DNA of 32,043 nt from Clostridiales bacterium (GCA_004555705.1 SFHI01000006.1:1-32043); one strand, 5' to 3'. Shown: positions 7,421 through 16,194, counted from the stretch's first letter. The notes: generated by a model from the sequence alone, not told the origin. A program made the numbers and translations.

Positions 7421-7540
7421 ATGAACAACCAGAATAAGAACCAGACTCAGAACAACGAGCAGAACCAGAGCCAGAACAGAAATGAGAACAGAAACGAGAA
7501 CCGCGGCGAGAACCGCACCGAGAACAGAAACTCCCGCTAA
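7421..7540 (+). CDS. 39-residue Asn/Gln-rich low-complexity protein, possible small spore protein
   Basis: A short ORF with an ACGGAGG ribosome binding site 9 bases before its ATG. Composition is extreme: 15 Asn, 6 Gln, 6 Arg, 5 Glu, one Lys, a few Ser/Thr and Gly, and no hydrophobic residue after Met1. The second half (residues 22-37) is a four-residue tandem repeat ENRx, x being N, G, T and N. It lies 59 bases after spoVAE on the same strand. Between them GGTATG (7369-7374) and CGTATCA (7394-7400) could be a poor forespore-type promoter. Very short, hydrophilic Asn/Gln-rich products beside sporulation genes recall minor small acid-soluble spore proteins, but no SASP family motif is present. 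That it is translated is likely; its role is a guess. Confidence 0.6.
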   Translation: MNNQNKNQTQNNEQNQSQNRNENRNENRGENRTENRNSR

Positions 7541-7600
7541 CGGTTCCTTACTTCGGCAAAGTAACGCTTCCGGAACATTTGCGGAGCGTCCCATGGAATT

Positions 7601-7625
7601 CGGGTCACCCTTCCGGGGTGACCCG
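7601..7625. terminator. hairpin between convergent genes
   Basis: A perfect 10-bp stem CGGGTCACCC/GGGTGACCCG (7601-7610 and 7616-7625) with a 5-base loop. It starts 4 bases after the addA stop on the minus strand and 60 bases after the small Asn-rich gene on the plus strand. Neither side has a good U-run, so its efficiency is doubtful. Confidence 0.5.
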
Positions 7626-7629
7626 ATAT

Positions 7630-10600
7630 TCATATGGCGGCAAAACGATTCAGTCGGAAAAAGTACAAATACCGGTCCTTCACGGGCATCTCATAGATTC
7701 GGCTCAGGGCGTCGCAGTAGGTCATGATCTGCCCCCTGTAGCGCTCCGCCACAGCAGCCAGGGTATCCTCGGTCACCGCGTCGGTTTTGAAGTCGATAAC
7801 GGTAATGCCGTCCTCCTCCAGCAGCGCGCAGTCCACAACGCCCTGCAGCAGCACCCATTCTCCCTCCAGGGAATCCCCGTAGTGCTCCGCGCTGTCCAGA
7901 ATGGAGAATTTGAACTCCCGGATGCAGTTCACTCCGCCAAGGAGCTTCTGTCCCAGATTACTCCGGAAGAACGCTTCTATCTTCCCGCAGTTGACCATGC
8001 GCCCTTCCTCGGCGGTGAGCAGCTTCCGGTCAACCAGTTTTTGGACCTCCTCGCGGATGGAATCCTCATCCGCACACCGTTCAAAGGGAAGGTACTGCAT
8101 AGCCTTGTGAATGGCGTTTCCGTAGGTTTTTCCCCCCGCTTCCCCGGAGGAAAAGGACGGCGTTCTCCACTGCTTCCAGGGAAGCGCCTGCTGGCGGGTA
8201 TCCTCCGCCGCCTCCTCATCCTTTGCCCTCCCCTTTCTTCCCGTGGCAGTCTGCTTGGAGGGGGCCTGGGTCGCGGCGGTATGGGCATAATGAAAAGACA
8301 GCGCGCTTTCCAGCCGTTCCAGGGCGCCTTCCGGCATCCCGGCAGGCTGCTCCCCGGAAGAGACTGCTCCGGAGGCCTCCCCGGGGGCCTGGGTCACCTC
8401 GATTTTCCACGGATGTGCTGAACCTCTTGTGCTGGTGATACATCCCGCCAGATTTAAAAGCTGTCCCGCCTCCGTGCGGCCCATAGCCGTCAGCATCACC
8501 CAGTCTCCCGGGCATTGGGCGTCGGCGCACAGCAGCGCCCCATGGTCATAATCCTTCCGAAGGGCGATATTCTTAAGGTCCGCCTCCAGATTCCGGGAAG
8601 CATAGGTCATCACAAGCCTGTCCTTTGCCCGGGTCATGGCCACATACAGAACCCGCAGCTCCTCGGACAAGCCCTGCGCCGCCATTTTTACAGAGATTGC
8701 CCTCTTTGCAATGGAGGGATACCGGATTCTGCTTGCGCTGTCCGCAACGGAAAGTCCCAGGCCAAGCTGCTGGTCGCAGAGAATCTGCGCCCTCAGGCTT
8801 TCCGTGTTGAACTCCCGGGAAAGGCCGCAGAGGAACACCACCGGAAATTCCAGACCCTTGGACTTGTGAATGCTCATAATGGTCACGCCGCCGGTATCGG
8901 AAGTCTCCGTAATCAGTCCCTTTTCCTCCCGGCTGTCCAGGTACTCCAGGAACTGTCCCAAATCCCGGGTATTTCCCATTTCGAACTCCGACGCAAGCCG
9001 GAAAAAGCTGCGCAGATTGGATAATTTTGCCGCGCCCCCCGGCATTGCGGCGTACACGCTGTCCAGCCGGGTCAGAAGGAAGCACCGCTCCAACAGCTGG
9101 CTCAGGGGCATTCTACCCGCGTCAGCGCGCAGGGTATTGAGTACGGTCAAAAAGTCCTCTGCTTTGGGATTTTCCCACTGGATCAGGGCATCGTATACCG
9201 TTCCCCGCTTGTCCGCACTCCGCAGGGCGGCAAGATCGTCCGCAGTGAATCCAAAAACCGGGCTTGCCAGGGTGCTGACCAGGGAAATATCCTGCCTGGG
9301 GTTCATCACCGTCCGCAGCAGGGACCGCAGCGTCCCCACCTCCTCAGTCCGCAGCAGGTCCGTGCCGCCCCCCGTGCAGCATGGGATTCCCCGCTCCTCC
9401 AGCGCCCGCTGGAAGCGATTTCCCACGGAGCCGGGAGAACGCAGAAGAATCACAATGTCCTCAGGCCTGACCGGTACCAGACCGTCCTTTCCGCGAATGA
9501 GGGTCTTTTTCTCCAGCATGGATTGGATTTTCTCTGCGGCAAAGGCAGCCTCCTCCGCATAGGTATCCTCCCGGATTTCCAGGGCGTAAAGCTCCACGCC
9601 GGAACCTCCCAGGGGGATATGGGGAACTCCCTCCCGGAGGGCCTCCTCCTGGGTATACCGGAGGCCTCCCACCTTCGGGCTCATGCAGTCCTCAAATACC
9701 GCGTTGACCCCTTCGATCACCTCCGCTCCGGAGCGGAAGTTATGGCTCAGGAGAACCTTTCTTCCCTCCCCCGGCACGGCGGAGTCGGCGGGTGCGTATT
9801 CCCGGTATTTTTTCAGAAAAATCCCGGGGTCCGCAAGGCGGAACTGATAGATGGACTGCTTAACATCTCCCACCAAGAAGCAATTCTGCTTTTTCCGGCT
9901 GAGGGCATCGAAAATCGCGTCCTGAACCCCGTTGGAATCCTGGTATTCATCCACCATGATCTCCCGGAACCGGTCCCCGATCTCCACTGCCGCCGCAGTG
10001 ATTCCGCTGCGGCTTTTTCCCAGCAGCAGGTCCAGCGTCCGGTGCTCCAGGTCGCCGAAATCCAGAATCCGTCTGCTCCGTTTCGCCGCCTGATACCGCC
10101 GGGAGAACTCCCGAACCAGCGCCACCAGCCCTCGGGTCCCATCGGCGGACTGCTCCAGATCCTCCAGAACCTTGCCGGAGGGATCGGAGAAGCTCCGCAG
10201 CTTGCGTTCCAAACCCTTCCTGCAGGCGTTTCTTGCGGCCTTGACCCGTTCCGCCAGCTCCAAATCCACGTTTTTTCTGGGAAAAACCAGCCGACCGTAA
10301 TCCAGATTCTTCCGCTCCACCACCTCGTCCCAGGTCCGGCTCCCCCGCAGGGCCTCCAGTTGACGCAGGGTGTCCGTCAGGTTCCCGGCGGCCTTTGCCA
10401 GCCCAGGATTCTCCCCCAGCTGTCGGGCGCAGGCCTCCATCACCGGAATCTGCATATCCAGGTAGCCGAACAGGTCCTCCATCAGATAGCTTCCCCATAC
10501 GGTTTCCCCTACATCCCGGATTCCCTCCGTATCGGCAAAGGACAGGCAACCGTCCAGCCAGCCCTCCGGGTCCAGGTGGCACCGGGCGCTGTCAAACACC

Positions 10601-11136
10601 TTCTGAACAATCTCCGGAACCAGCCTGTCGTCCCGTCCTAAGCCCTGGGAATCCACAAAGGCACGGAAATCCGCGTCCTCTCCCGCCTTTTCGTAGGCGT
10701 CGTCCAAAAGCGCCTCCATTACTTCCTGGCGGATTTGGAGGCATTCATTCTCATCCGCCACCCGGAAATCGGCGGGAATATCCAGTCTATAGGCGTATTC
10801 CCGGAGAATATCCGAGCAAAACCCGTGGACCGTGGAGATTTTTGCCAGGTACAGCCGCTGCATCTGCTTTTGCAGGTGCATATTTTCCGGCTCCTGGGCG
10901 ATGCGCTGGGTCAGCTTCTCCGCGATCTTCCCCCGGAGCTCCGAAGCGGCGGCTTTCGTGTATGTAATAATCAGAAATTCGTCCAGATTGGCAGGGTCGG
11001 AGCTGTCCGTCAAATAGGAAAGCAGCCGGTCCACAAGAACCTTTGTCTTTCCGGAGCCCGCGGCCGCGCTGACCAGCAGCTTTCCGCCCCGGTTGTTCAC
11101 AGCAGTTTCCTGCTGGGGTGTGAGCTTATCCGCCAT
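7630..11136 (-). CDS. addA: ATP-dependent helicase/nuclease subunit A
   Basis: A 1168-residue UvrD-like superfamily 1 helicase with a C-terminal RecB-type nuclease. With AddB it processes double-strand breaks to Chi-dependent 3' tails for RecA. Seen in order: Walker A AAAGSGKT (residues 24-31), ISTVHGFCSDILREYA (motif Ia/Ib region), VDEYQDSNGVQDAIF (Walker B/motif II), GDVKQSIYQFR (motif III), LLSHNFRSG (motif IV), TIMSIHKSKGLEFPVVFLCGL (motif V), LRVLYVAMTRAKDRLVMTY (motif VI), then QGVVDCALLEEDGITVIDFKTD with the nuclease Asp and Lys residues near the C-terminus. Length is slightly below Bacillus AddA (about 1230). The start overlaps the addB stop by 11 bases, so translation is coupled. All core motifs are intact. 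Confidence 0.97.
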   Translation of the reverse strand: MADKLTPQQETAVNNRGGKLLVSAAAGSGKTKVLVDRLLSYLTDSSDPANLDEFLIITYTKAAASELRGKIAEKLTQRIAQEPENMHLQKQMQRLYLAKISTVHGFCSDILREYAYRLDIPADFRVADENECLQIRQEVMEALLDDAYEKAGEDADFRAFVDSQGLGRDDRLVPEIVQKVFDSARCHLDPEGWLDGCLSFADTEGIRDVGETVWGSYLMEDLFGYLDMQIPVMEACARQLGENPGLAKAAGNLTDTLRQLEALRGSRTWDEVVERKNLDYGRLVFPRKNVDLELAERVKAARNACRKGLERKLRSFSDPSGKVLEDLEQSADGTRGLVALVREFSRRYQAAKRSRRILDFGDLEHRTLDLLLGKSRSGITAAAVEIGDRFREIMVDEYQDSNGVQDAIFDALSRKKQNCFLVGDVKQSIYQFRLADPGIFLKKYREYAPADSAVPGEGRKVLLSHNFRSGAEVIEGVNAVFEDCMSPKVGGLRYTQEEALREGVPHIPLGGSGVELYALEIREDTYAEEAAFAAEKIQSMLEKKTLIRGKDGLVPVRPEDIVILLRSPGSVGNRFQRALEERGIPCCTGGGTDLLRTEEVGTLRSLLRTVMNPRQDISLVSTLASPVFGFTADDLAALRSADKRGTVYDALIQWENPKAEDFLTVLNTLRADAGRMPLSQLLERCFLLTRLDSVYAAMPGGAAKLSNLRSFFRLASEFEMGNTRDLGQFLEYLDSREEKGLITETSDTGGVTIMSIHKSKGLEFPVVFLCGLSREFNTESLRAQILCDQQLGLGLSVADSASRIRYPSIAKRAISVKMAAQGLSEELRVLYVAMTRAKDRLVMTYASRNLEADLKNIALRKDYDHGALLCADAQCPGDWVMLTAMGRTEAGQLLNLAGCITSTRGSAHPWKIEVTQAPGEASGAVSSGEQPAGMPEGALERLESALSFHYAHTAATQAPSKQTATGRKGRAKDEEAAEDTRQQALPWKQWRTPSFSSGEAGGKTYGNAIHKAMQYLPFERCADEDSIREEVQKLVDRKLLTAEEGRMVNCGKIEAFFRSNLGQKLLGGVNCIREFKFSILDSAEHYGDSLEGEWVLLQGVVDCALLEEDGITVIDFKTDAVTEDTLAAVAERYRGQIMTYCDALSRIYEMPVKDRYLYFFRLNRFAAI

Positions 11137-14100
11137 GACGCCGCACCTCCTTTTCCACTTCCTCCCAGAACCTCTGGGCCGTCATTGCTTTGTAATTCCG
11201 GCGTCCCTGATCGTCGTCCGCCCTGTGGCAGATGCTGCCGTAGGGGCAGAAGGCGCAGGCGTTGTGGGAAGAACCCCGGGTATAAGGGTTGGCCTCCACA
11301 TTTCCGCAGGCGATATCCTCCACCATTTCCCCCACCAGGCGGAAAACATATTTCTCCAGCAGCTTCAGCTGCTCCCGGTCCGCCAGGTCTCCCGTAAGGG
11401 TTCCGTCCTTTTTGACGCTGCAGCACAGCCGGCTGGGGGCATCCCCCGGCTCCATGGCCTGAATAACCGCCTCATCCTCCAGGAGGATGCCTTTCCGCTT
11501 CCACTGGGCCTGCCGGGCGGCCTCCGCCTGTTCCGGGGTAAGGGCCCCGTCGGCTGGCAGATAGGGACACCGGGCCGGGAAATACTGAACTCCCGCCGGA
11601 ACGGCTCCGTCACCCAGGAGCACTCCCCCATCGGTCCTCAGGGCAAAAAGGTACAGCAGCATCTGCAGACCCACGCCGTTGAAGATATCACAGTAGTCAA
11701 AGTCCTTCTTCCCGGTCTTATAGTCCACCACACGGTAGTAGCTGCTCCCGCCGCTGAACCAGGTATCCACCCGGTCCACAAAGCCCCGGAGCAGGGCGTT
11801 CATCTGTCCGTTGGGAATGGGGATAGGGGGCAAACCCTCCTCACTTCCGAAATTCACTTCAAAATCCCTGGGCTCAAATAGGGATTCCTTCAGCTCCGCC
11901 CACAGCTCCCGGACAACCATATCCAGCTCCTGGACATTCCTTTGGAAGAGGTACGACATCCGCTCCGAGGAAAGCTGGCTGAACCGCTCCCGGGCATATT
12001 CCTGGCTGTACCGGTGGGCAATTTCCAGAGTTTCCTCCAGGGAAACCTGATGAAATCCCCCCATATCCCGGACGCACCGGGCCGTGTTCTCCAGCACCGC
12101 GTGGACGTAGGTTCCGAATTCCGCAGGGTCCACCGAGGCTTCCTTCTGCTCCCGCAGCCTCAAGCCGTATTTCAGAAAATAGGACATCCGGCACTCCCCG
12201 TGGGAATCAATCTGGGACGCGGAGAGATTCAGGGTGCGCCCGTAGAGTTTTTCAATCCGGTCCCGTTCCACCCTGCCCAGGCTGTAGCTTCTTCTGCGGC
12301 AGATATCCCGGAACCCCTCCGAGGCTCCCAGCGCCCCGGCAGCCTTTTCTGCGTTCCACCGGGCAAGCCACGCCCCTGCCTCCCAGGGGTCTGCACAGGC
12401 GTAATCCAGGCAAGTCTCCCGCTTTTCCTCTCCTCCGGCCAGCTCCGCCAACCGCCGGAACACGAAGGAGGGCTGCGCGCCGGAGCAATATACCCGGATG
12501 CTCTCCTCCGCACCGCAGAACACCCCATATATTTCCGCGAATTCCGCCTGGATGCCCTCCATGGCGCCGCCGGTGAGGGGAACGCCCAGCTGCCGCAGGG
12601 CCACCCGCTCCTGATCCGTCAGCACCCCCGTGGAGCCGGGATAACCGGGCAGGCTCCCCTCCTGGGCCCCCAGCAGAATCAGGTGCTTCTGCTGATGACA
12701 GCGCATAGCGCTGACCGGGCCCATCTGCACCGCGTCCAGAACAGGCGGAATGGTTCCCACATCATACTGGCTCAGCAGCAGCCGCAGCAGCCGGAGGAAC
12801 TGCTCGTCCTCCCAGTGGGTGTCCCCCAGGATATCGTACATCTGCTCCAGGGCGGAAATCAGAATCTCCCAGAGCTGGCTGAGAATCTGGGCCTCCCGGT
12901 TTTCCCCCTGGGAATCCAGTTCTTCGGCCATGGCCTGAAGCTTTTGCTGCATCTCAATCTCATCCAGGAACGCTGTGAGCGCAGAAACCTGGTCCCGTAG
13001 GCTGCCCGCCTTCCGGAACCCGTTTCTCAGCCGGTTCAGCGGCTCCACAAGCCTTACCCGGCAGGCGTTCAGCGCTTCCAATGCAAACGATGCTTTCTCG
13101 TCCCATTTTCCTGCAAGCCCCTCCGGGTGGCTGACCCAGGGAGACGTCCAGCGGGAACCACGGATGCCCCAAACGATGGCATAACTTTCCACCCTGTCCT
13201 GCTCGTCCAGGCTGAGGGGGGAAAGGGCCGACCGGAGAAACCGGAGCACGGACCGCTGCTCAAAATCCCCCAGAGCCGCCTCCAGGGCAGAGAGTACCGT
13301 GGAAAGCACGCTCTTTTGCAGGATATCCTCCGTACCGGATTGGTACAGAGGGATGTGCATCCGGTGAAAAATCATTTCCGCCGTGCTTTTGTAGGCTGCC
13401 ATATCCGTGCAGACCAGTGTAATGTCCCGGTAACGGCAGCCGGAACGAACCAGCTTCTCCACCTGCTCCGCCGCGGCCATACATTCGTCCCACAGCGATT
13501 CCGCCCGAAACACAAAAAGGCTGCCCTTGGCTTCTCCGGGGGTGATCCTTCCCTGGAAAATCCGTTCCCGAACCGGCGTCAGCAGAGTGACGTGCTCCGC
13601 AGCCTTTTCCACAACCACCTCCACACCCGAATGCCGGGCGAACTGCAGCAGCTGGAAAGCGGTATTCCCTGCCTTTTCAAAAGCCAGCTGCGCCGAGCCG
13701 GCGCTGTCGCAGTTGAGACTGACGGTCACCTGGGGAGAAAAGAGAATCAGATGTTCCAGAATGGCCATATGCTGGCGGGTAAAATCCGGAAAGCCGTCTA
13801 TGTAGAAGGTATGCTCCCGGGCATAGGAGCCTGCCTCCATCTGTTCTAAGAGCCAGGTCATCTGATCCCTGGGGTCCCGTTTCCCCCGGGCGCAGAGTCC
13901 GTCGTAGCCCTCCATCAGCAATGCCAGCTCCTCCAGCTTTTGGGCCAGGGTCCCTTCCGTCTCCCGGGACGCCTGGCTCAGGTCCGCCGCAGAGATGCAG
14001 CACCGCTTGAACTCATCCACACCGTCCACCAGGGCGGACAGAAACTCCGGCTTTGTCTCCACGGAGGCATAGGACTTCAGGCGGCTGGAAAGCTGCTTGG

Positions 14101-14389
14101 CCACCGCCGCCATGGCCACGATTCGTCCGCCGCTGTCCAGGCATTCCTCCACGCCGATCCCCATGGCTTCCGACACTCTTCCCGCCAGACGGGTAAAGGA
14201 AAGCACCTGGGCATACCGGCTGGCGGTATCTCCCGCAGCCAGGCAAAGTCTGCGTTCCGTTTCATGGCTGATCAGCTCCGGGACCAGCAAAATCCGTCCC
14301 GGCTGTCTTTGGGCCACATCCCGGGCGATCCTGTCAAAGATTTCATCCCGGTTGGCCGTCCAGTCCTTCCCCAAAAGCAGACGCAGCAT
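11126..14389 (-). CDS. addB: ATP-dependent helicase/deoxyribonuclease subunit B
   Basis: A 1087-residue partner of AddA. Its N-terminal half is an inactivated helicase fold, and in Bacillus this subunit recognises Chi. The C-terminal half is a RecB-family nuclease with a 4Fe-4S cluster. Seen: N-terminal LLLGKDWTANRDEIF and ILLVPELISHETERRLC, HTFYIDGFPDFTRQHMAILEHL, YKTGKKD within a VVDYKTG nuclease motif after GFVDRVDTWF, and the iron-sulfur cysteines C1045, C1048 and C1054 (CxxCxxxxxC), with a fourth probable ligand in SHGECRMSYFLKYGLRL. The start is the ATG at 14389, which has CAGGAGGTGGG directly upstream; an in-frame extension to 14452 runs through a hairpin and is rejected. Order addB-addA is standard. 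No clear sigma-A promoter could be assigned upstream. Confidence 0.96.
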   Translation of the reverse strand: MLRLLLGKDWTANRDEIFDRIARDVAQRQPGRILLVPELISHETERRLCLAAGDTASRYAQVLSFTRLAGRVSEAMGIGVEECLDSGGRIVAMAAVAKQLSSRLKSYASVETKPEFLSALVDGVDEFKRCCISAADLSQASRETEGTLAQKLEELALLMEGYDGLCARGKRDPRDQMTWLLEQMEAGSYAREHTFYIDGFPDFTRQHMAILEHLILFSPQVTVSLNCDSAGSAQLAFEKAGNTAFQLLQFARHSGVEVVVEKAAEHVTLLTPVRERIFQGRITPGEAKGSLFVFRAESLWDECMAAAEQVEKLVRSGCRYRDITLVCTDMAAYKSTAEMIFHRMHIPLYQSGTEDILQKSVLSTVLSALEAALGDFEQRSVLRFLRSALSPLSLDEQDRVESYAIVWGIRGSRWTSPWVSHPEGLAGKWDEKASFALEALNACRVRLVEPLNRLRNGFRKAGSLRDQVSALTAFLDEIEMQQKLQAMAEELDSQGENREAQILSQLWEILISALEQMYDILGDTHWEDEQFLRLLRLLLSQYDVGTIPPVLDAVQMGPVSAMRCHQQKHLILLGAQEGSLPGYPGSTGVLTDQERVALRQLGVPLTGGAMEGIQAEFAEIYGVFCGAEESIRVYCSGAQPSFVFRRLAELAGGEEKRETCLDYACADPWEAGAWLARWNAEKAAGALGASEGFRDICRRRSYSLGRVERDRIEKLYGRTLNLSASQIDSHGECRMSYFLKYGLRLREQKEASVDPAEFGTYVHAVLENTARCVRDMGGFHQVSLEETLEIAHRYSQEYARERFSQLSSERMSYLFQRNVQELDMVVRELWAELKESLFEPRDFEVNFGSEEGLPPIPIPNGQMNALLRGFVDRVDTWFSGGSSYYRVVDYKTGKKDFDYCDIFNGVGLQMLLYLFALRTDGGVLLGDGAVPAGVQYFPARCPYLPADGALTPEQAEAARQAQWKRKGILLEDEAVIQAMEPGDAPSRLCCSVKKDGTLTGDLADREQLKLLEKYVFRLVGEMVEDIACGNVEANPYTRGSSHNACAFCPYGSICHRADDDQGRRNYKAMTAQRFWEEVEKEVRRHGG

Positions 14390-14425
14390 ATTCCCACCTC
14401 CTGATTTACTGATAAGCGAGTAAAC

Positions 14426-14553
14426 TGTTGCTTGAAATATTGCAAGCAACATCGTAGGGGCGGCTAGCAGCCGCCCGCAATGTTCCGTTTTTCGTGTGTT
14501 TCCGTCTCAGGCAGCTGCTTCTACGGCGAACAGGCTGCAGGCGCCCCTATTGA
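14426..14553. repeat. composite intergenic inverted-repeat element upstream of addB
   Basis: Three pieces can be seen. First, a 9-bp perfect inverted repeat TGTTGCTTG/CAAGCAACA (14426-14434, 14443-14451). Second, an 8-bp GC-rich hairpin GGGCGGCT/AGCCGCCC (14458-14465, 14469-14476). Third, an outer pair: CGTAGGGGCG (from 14453) near one end is mirrored by GGCGCCCCTA (14540-14549) near the other. The GTAGGGGCGGC...GCCGCCCGCAATGT style resembles the dispersed intergenic repeats common in Clostridia genomes; that resemblance is from memory and untested. The remainder to 14654 shows no gene. Confidence 0.45.
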
Positions 14554-14654
14554 AGCAGGGCGATGACAATAATCCATCACGCTGCCGGGTCAGTTCGATA
14601 AGCATCAAGACAATTTCAGGGTCTGTGGTAATAACAATAGCACACCTTTTGTCC

Positions 14655-14678
14655 AAAAAACAGGGTGTATTTCACCCT
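14655..14678 (-). terminator. intrinsic terminator of spoIIR
   Basis: Minus-strand stem AGGGTG/CACCCT (14678-14673 and 14667-14662) with a 5-base loop, a G, then six T (14660-14655). The 5' arm overlaps the spoIIR stop codon. Confidence 0.7.
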
Positions 14679-15283
14679 CTGTGGAAAAAATTTTCCACCC
14701 GTCCCATACAGTCCAGCAGGAAGAACCGAATACTGTAAGATTCCTGGTCCCCCAGGGCCTCATTCAGACGGTCAGGGAACCCGGCTCCCGCCGCCACATC
14801 CTCAAATCCCTCCGAGGTCGCCGGAACGCACAGCGTCGGGAATGCCACGCACCACCAGTTCTTTCCCTCGCCCTCTCCGATGGTGATCCGGAGCGCCTCA
14901 TAGACCCCCGCCGGAAGCCGGAACGTATCGTAGAGCCTGGTTCCGAAGGTTTCCTTGCAGAAGGTAACCACCGCGTCAGGTTCCACACCGCAGCGAACCA
15001 GGGCCTCGTTGGCGATTCTCTGAATTTTGGGGAGATTCTCCGCAAGGTAGGCCCTGGCCTCCTCCACGCTGGTCACATCCGCCAGCGTTTCCTGCAGAAA
15101 ATCATTCACGGCATCCCGGACCTGCAGCTTGATGCTCTGATCCTCCGGCGAATCGGAATTGGCAACCACATGAAGTCGAATCACCTGATCGTTCAGGAAA
15201 ACCCGGTCCGCAACCAGAGTTCCAATCCACAGCAGTCCCGCAATCATCAGACAAATGCAGACGCTTTTCCAAATAAGCTTCAT
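14672..15283 (-). CDS. spoIIR: stage II sporulation protein R
   Basis: A 203-residue secreted signalling protein. In Bacillus it is made in the forespore, crosses to the intermembrane space and triggers SpoIIGA to process pro-sigma-E in the mother cell. Seen: an N-terminal export helix ICLMIAGLLWIGTLVADRVF, the hallmark VIRLHVVANSDSPEDQSIKLQVRDAV, RLPAGVYEALRITIGEGEGKNWWCVAFPTLCV, and a C-terminal region ending in FLLDCMGRVENFF. The start at 15283 (ATG) is the only one giving a proper signal anchor, yet it lacks a good ribosome binding site. The only GGAGGT is in the loop of a hairpin 25 bases upstream and is better spaced for an out-of-frame ATG. It follows ispE on the same strand and ends at its own terminator. 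Confidence 0.93.
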   Translation of the reverse strand: MKLIWKSVCICLMIAGLLWIGTLVADRVFLNDQVIRLHVVANSDSPEDQSIKLQVRDAVNDFLQETLADVTSVEEARAYLAENLPKIQRIANEALVRCGVEPDAVVTFCKETFGTRLYDTFRLPAGVYEALRITIGEGEGKNWWCVAFPTLCVPATSEGFEDVAAGAGFPDRLNEALGDQESYSIRFFLLDCMGRVENFFHRG

Positions 15284-15291
15284 ATAAAACA

Positions 15292-15330
15292 CCGTCCATA
15301 CTGAAATACCTCCAGTATGGACGGCTTTTT
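15292..15330. terminator. 12-bp hairpin between ispE and spoIIR, terminator-like on both strands
   Basis: A perfect stem CCGTCCATACTG/CAGTATGGACGG (15292-15303, 15313-15324) with a 9-base loop. On the plus strand it is followed by CTTTTT; on the minus strand by TGTTTTAT. The minus strand is the direction from ispE into spoIIR, so the hairpin could end or attenuate the ispE transcript. Its loop carries the only strong Shine-Dalgarno (GGAGGT, 15313-15308) before spoIIR. Confidence 0.6.
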
Positions 15331-15336
15331 CCGGAA

Positions 15337-16194
15337 TTAAACAGGTTTGGCAATAAAAATCTGGGAATAGTTCTCCTTCAGCATATTGCACACCACAGCT
15401 GCGTATTCAAAGCTGTCCAGAATTCCGAAGCAGGCCGAACCGGAGCCGGTCATCTGCTGGTTCAGAGAGCCGTAGGTGTTAAAGATGGATTTGATGTAGT
15501 TCAGCTCCAGGTGCTCGGCGGTAACCACCGGGTCAAATACGTTATACACATTCTCCGCCACCCGCTGCAGGTCTCCCGACAGCAGGGCGCTTTCCATGGC
15601 CTGGTTGTCCGGCCTTCTGGGAATCGCCACCTGGTCAATTTTCCGGTACAGCTCCGGCGTGGATACCGAGAACTCCGGCTTGCACACCACAAACACACAG
15701 TCAGGCATATTCGGGAGTCTGCGCAGCCGTTCTCCCCTGCCCTCCACCATGGCCGTACCCCCCAGGGTGCAGAAAGGAACATCGCTTCCCACTTTCGCCC
15801 CCAGCTCCGCCAGCGCCAGGATGGAAAGAGGCTCGTCATAGTACCGGTTCAGTGCCCGCAGAACCGCCGCCGCGTCGGCGCTGCCCCCGCCCAGGCCTGC
15901 CCCGGAGGGAATACGCTTGGTGATCCGGATGGCAATTCCGTCGGGCTCTTTCCCCAGTTCCCCGCAGTACACCTTTGCCGCCTTCCAGGCCAGATTCGTT
16001 TCATCCGTGGGAATTCCCGCCGCGCTGCACTCCAGCGTCCAGGGTTTTCCGGTGCCGATGTCAAGCTCCACATCATCCCGAATGGAAACGGTCTGCATGA
16101 CGCTTTTGAGGTCATGATAACCGTCCTCCCGTTTTCCTAGAACGTCCAGCGTCAGATTCAGCTTCGCAAACGCGCCTTCGTACAATGTCGTCAT
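15337..16194 (-). CDS. ispE: 4-diphosphocytidyl-2-C-methyl-D-erythritol kinase
   Basis: A GHMP kinase of 285 residues that phosphorylates CDP-methylerythritol at the 2-hydroxyl with ATP, in the non-mevalonate isoprenoid pathway (cytoplasm). Seen: AFAKLNLTLDVLGKREDGYHDLKSVMQ at the N-terminus (substrate Lys and the DGYH motif), the ATP-binding loop RIPSGAGLGGGSADAAAVL, GSDVPFCTLGGTAMVEGRGE, and a C-terminal MTGSGSACFG motif 3. Length and motif spacing are normal. The ATG at 16194 follows GGAAGGATG. A consensus promoter with an internal dyad lies at 16228-16256. The downstream neighbour is spoIIR; ispE is often near sporulation or purR-type genes in Bacillota. No other MEP gene is in the window. 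Confidence 0.97.
   Translation of the reverse strand: MTTLYEGAFAKLNLTLDVLGKREDGYHDLKSVMQTVSIRDDVELDIGTGKPWTLECSAAGIPTDETNLAWKAAKVYCGELGKEPDGIAIRITKRIPSGAGLGGGSADAAAVLRALNRYYDEPLSILALAELGAKVGSDVPFCTLGGTAMVEGRGERLRRLPNMPDCVFVVCKPEFSVSTPELYRKIDQVAIPRRPDNQAMESALLSGDLQRVAENVYNVFDPVVTAEHLELNYIKSIFNTYGSLNQQMTGSGSACFGILDSFEYAAVVCNMLKENYSQIFIAKPV

Noticed and set aside
14390..14452. Longer addB start at 14452
   Set aside because: The extension crosses the inverted-repeat element and lacks a ribosome binding site; the ATG at 14389 has AGGAGGTGGG.
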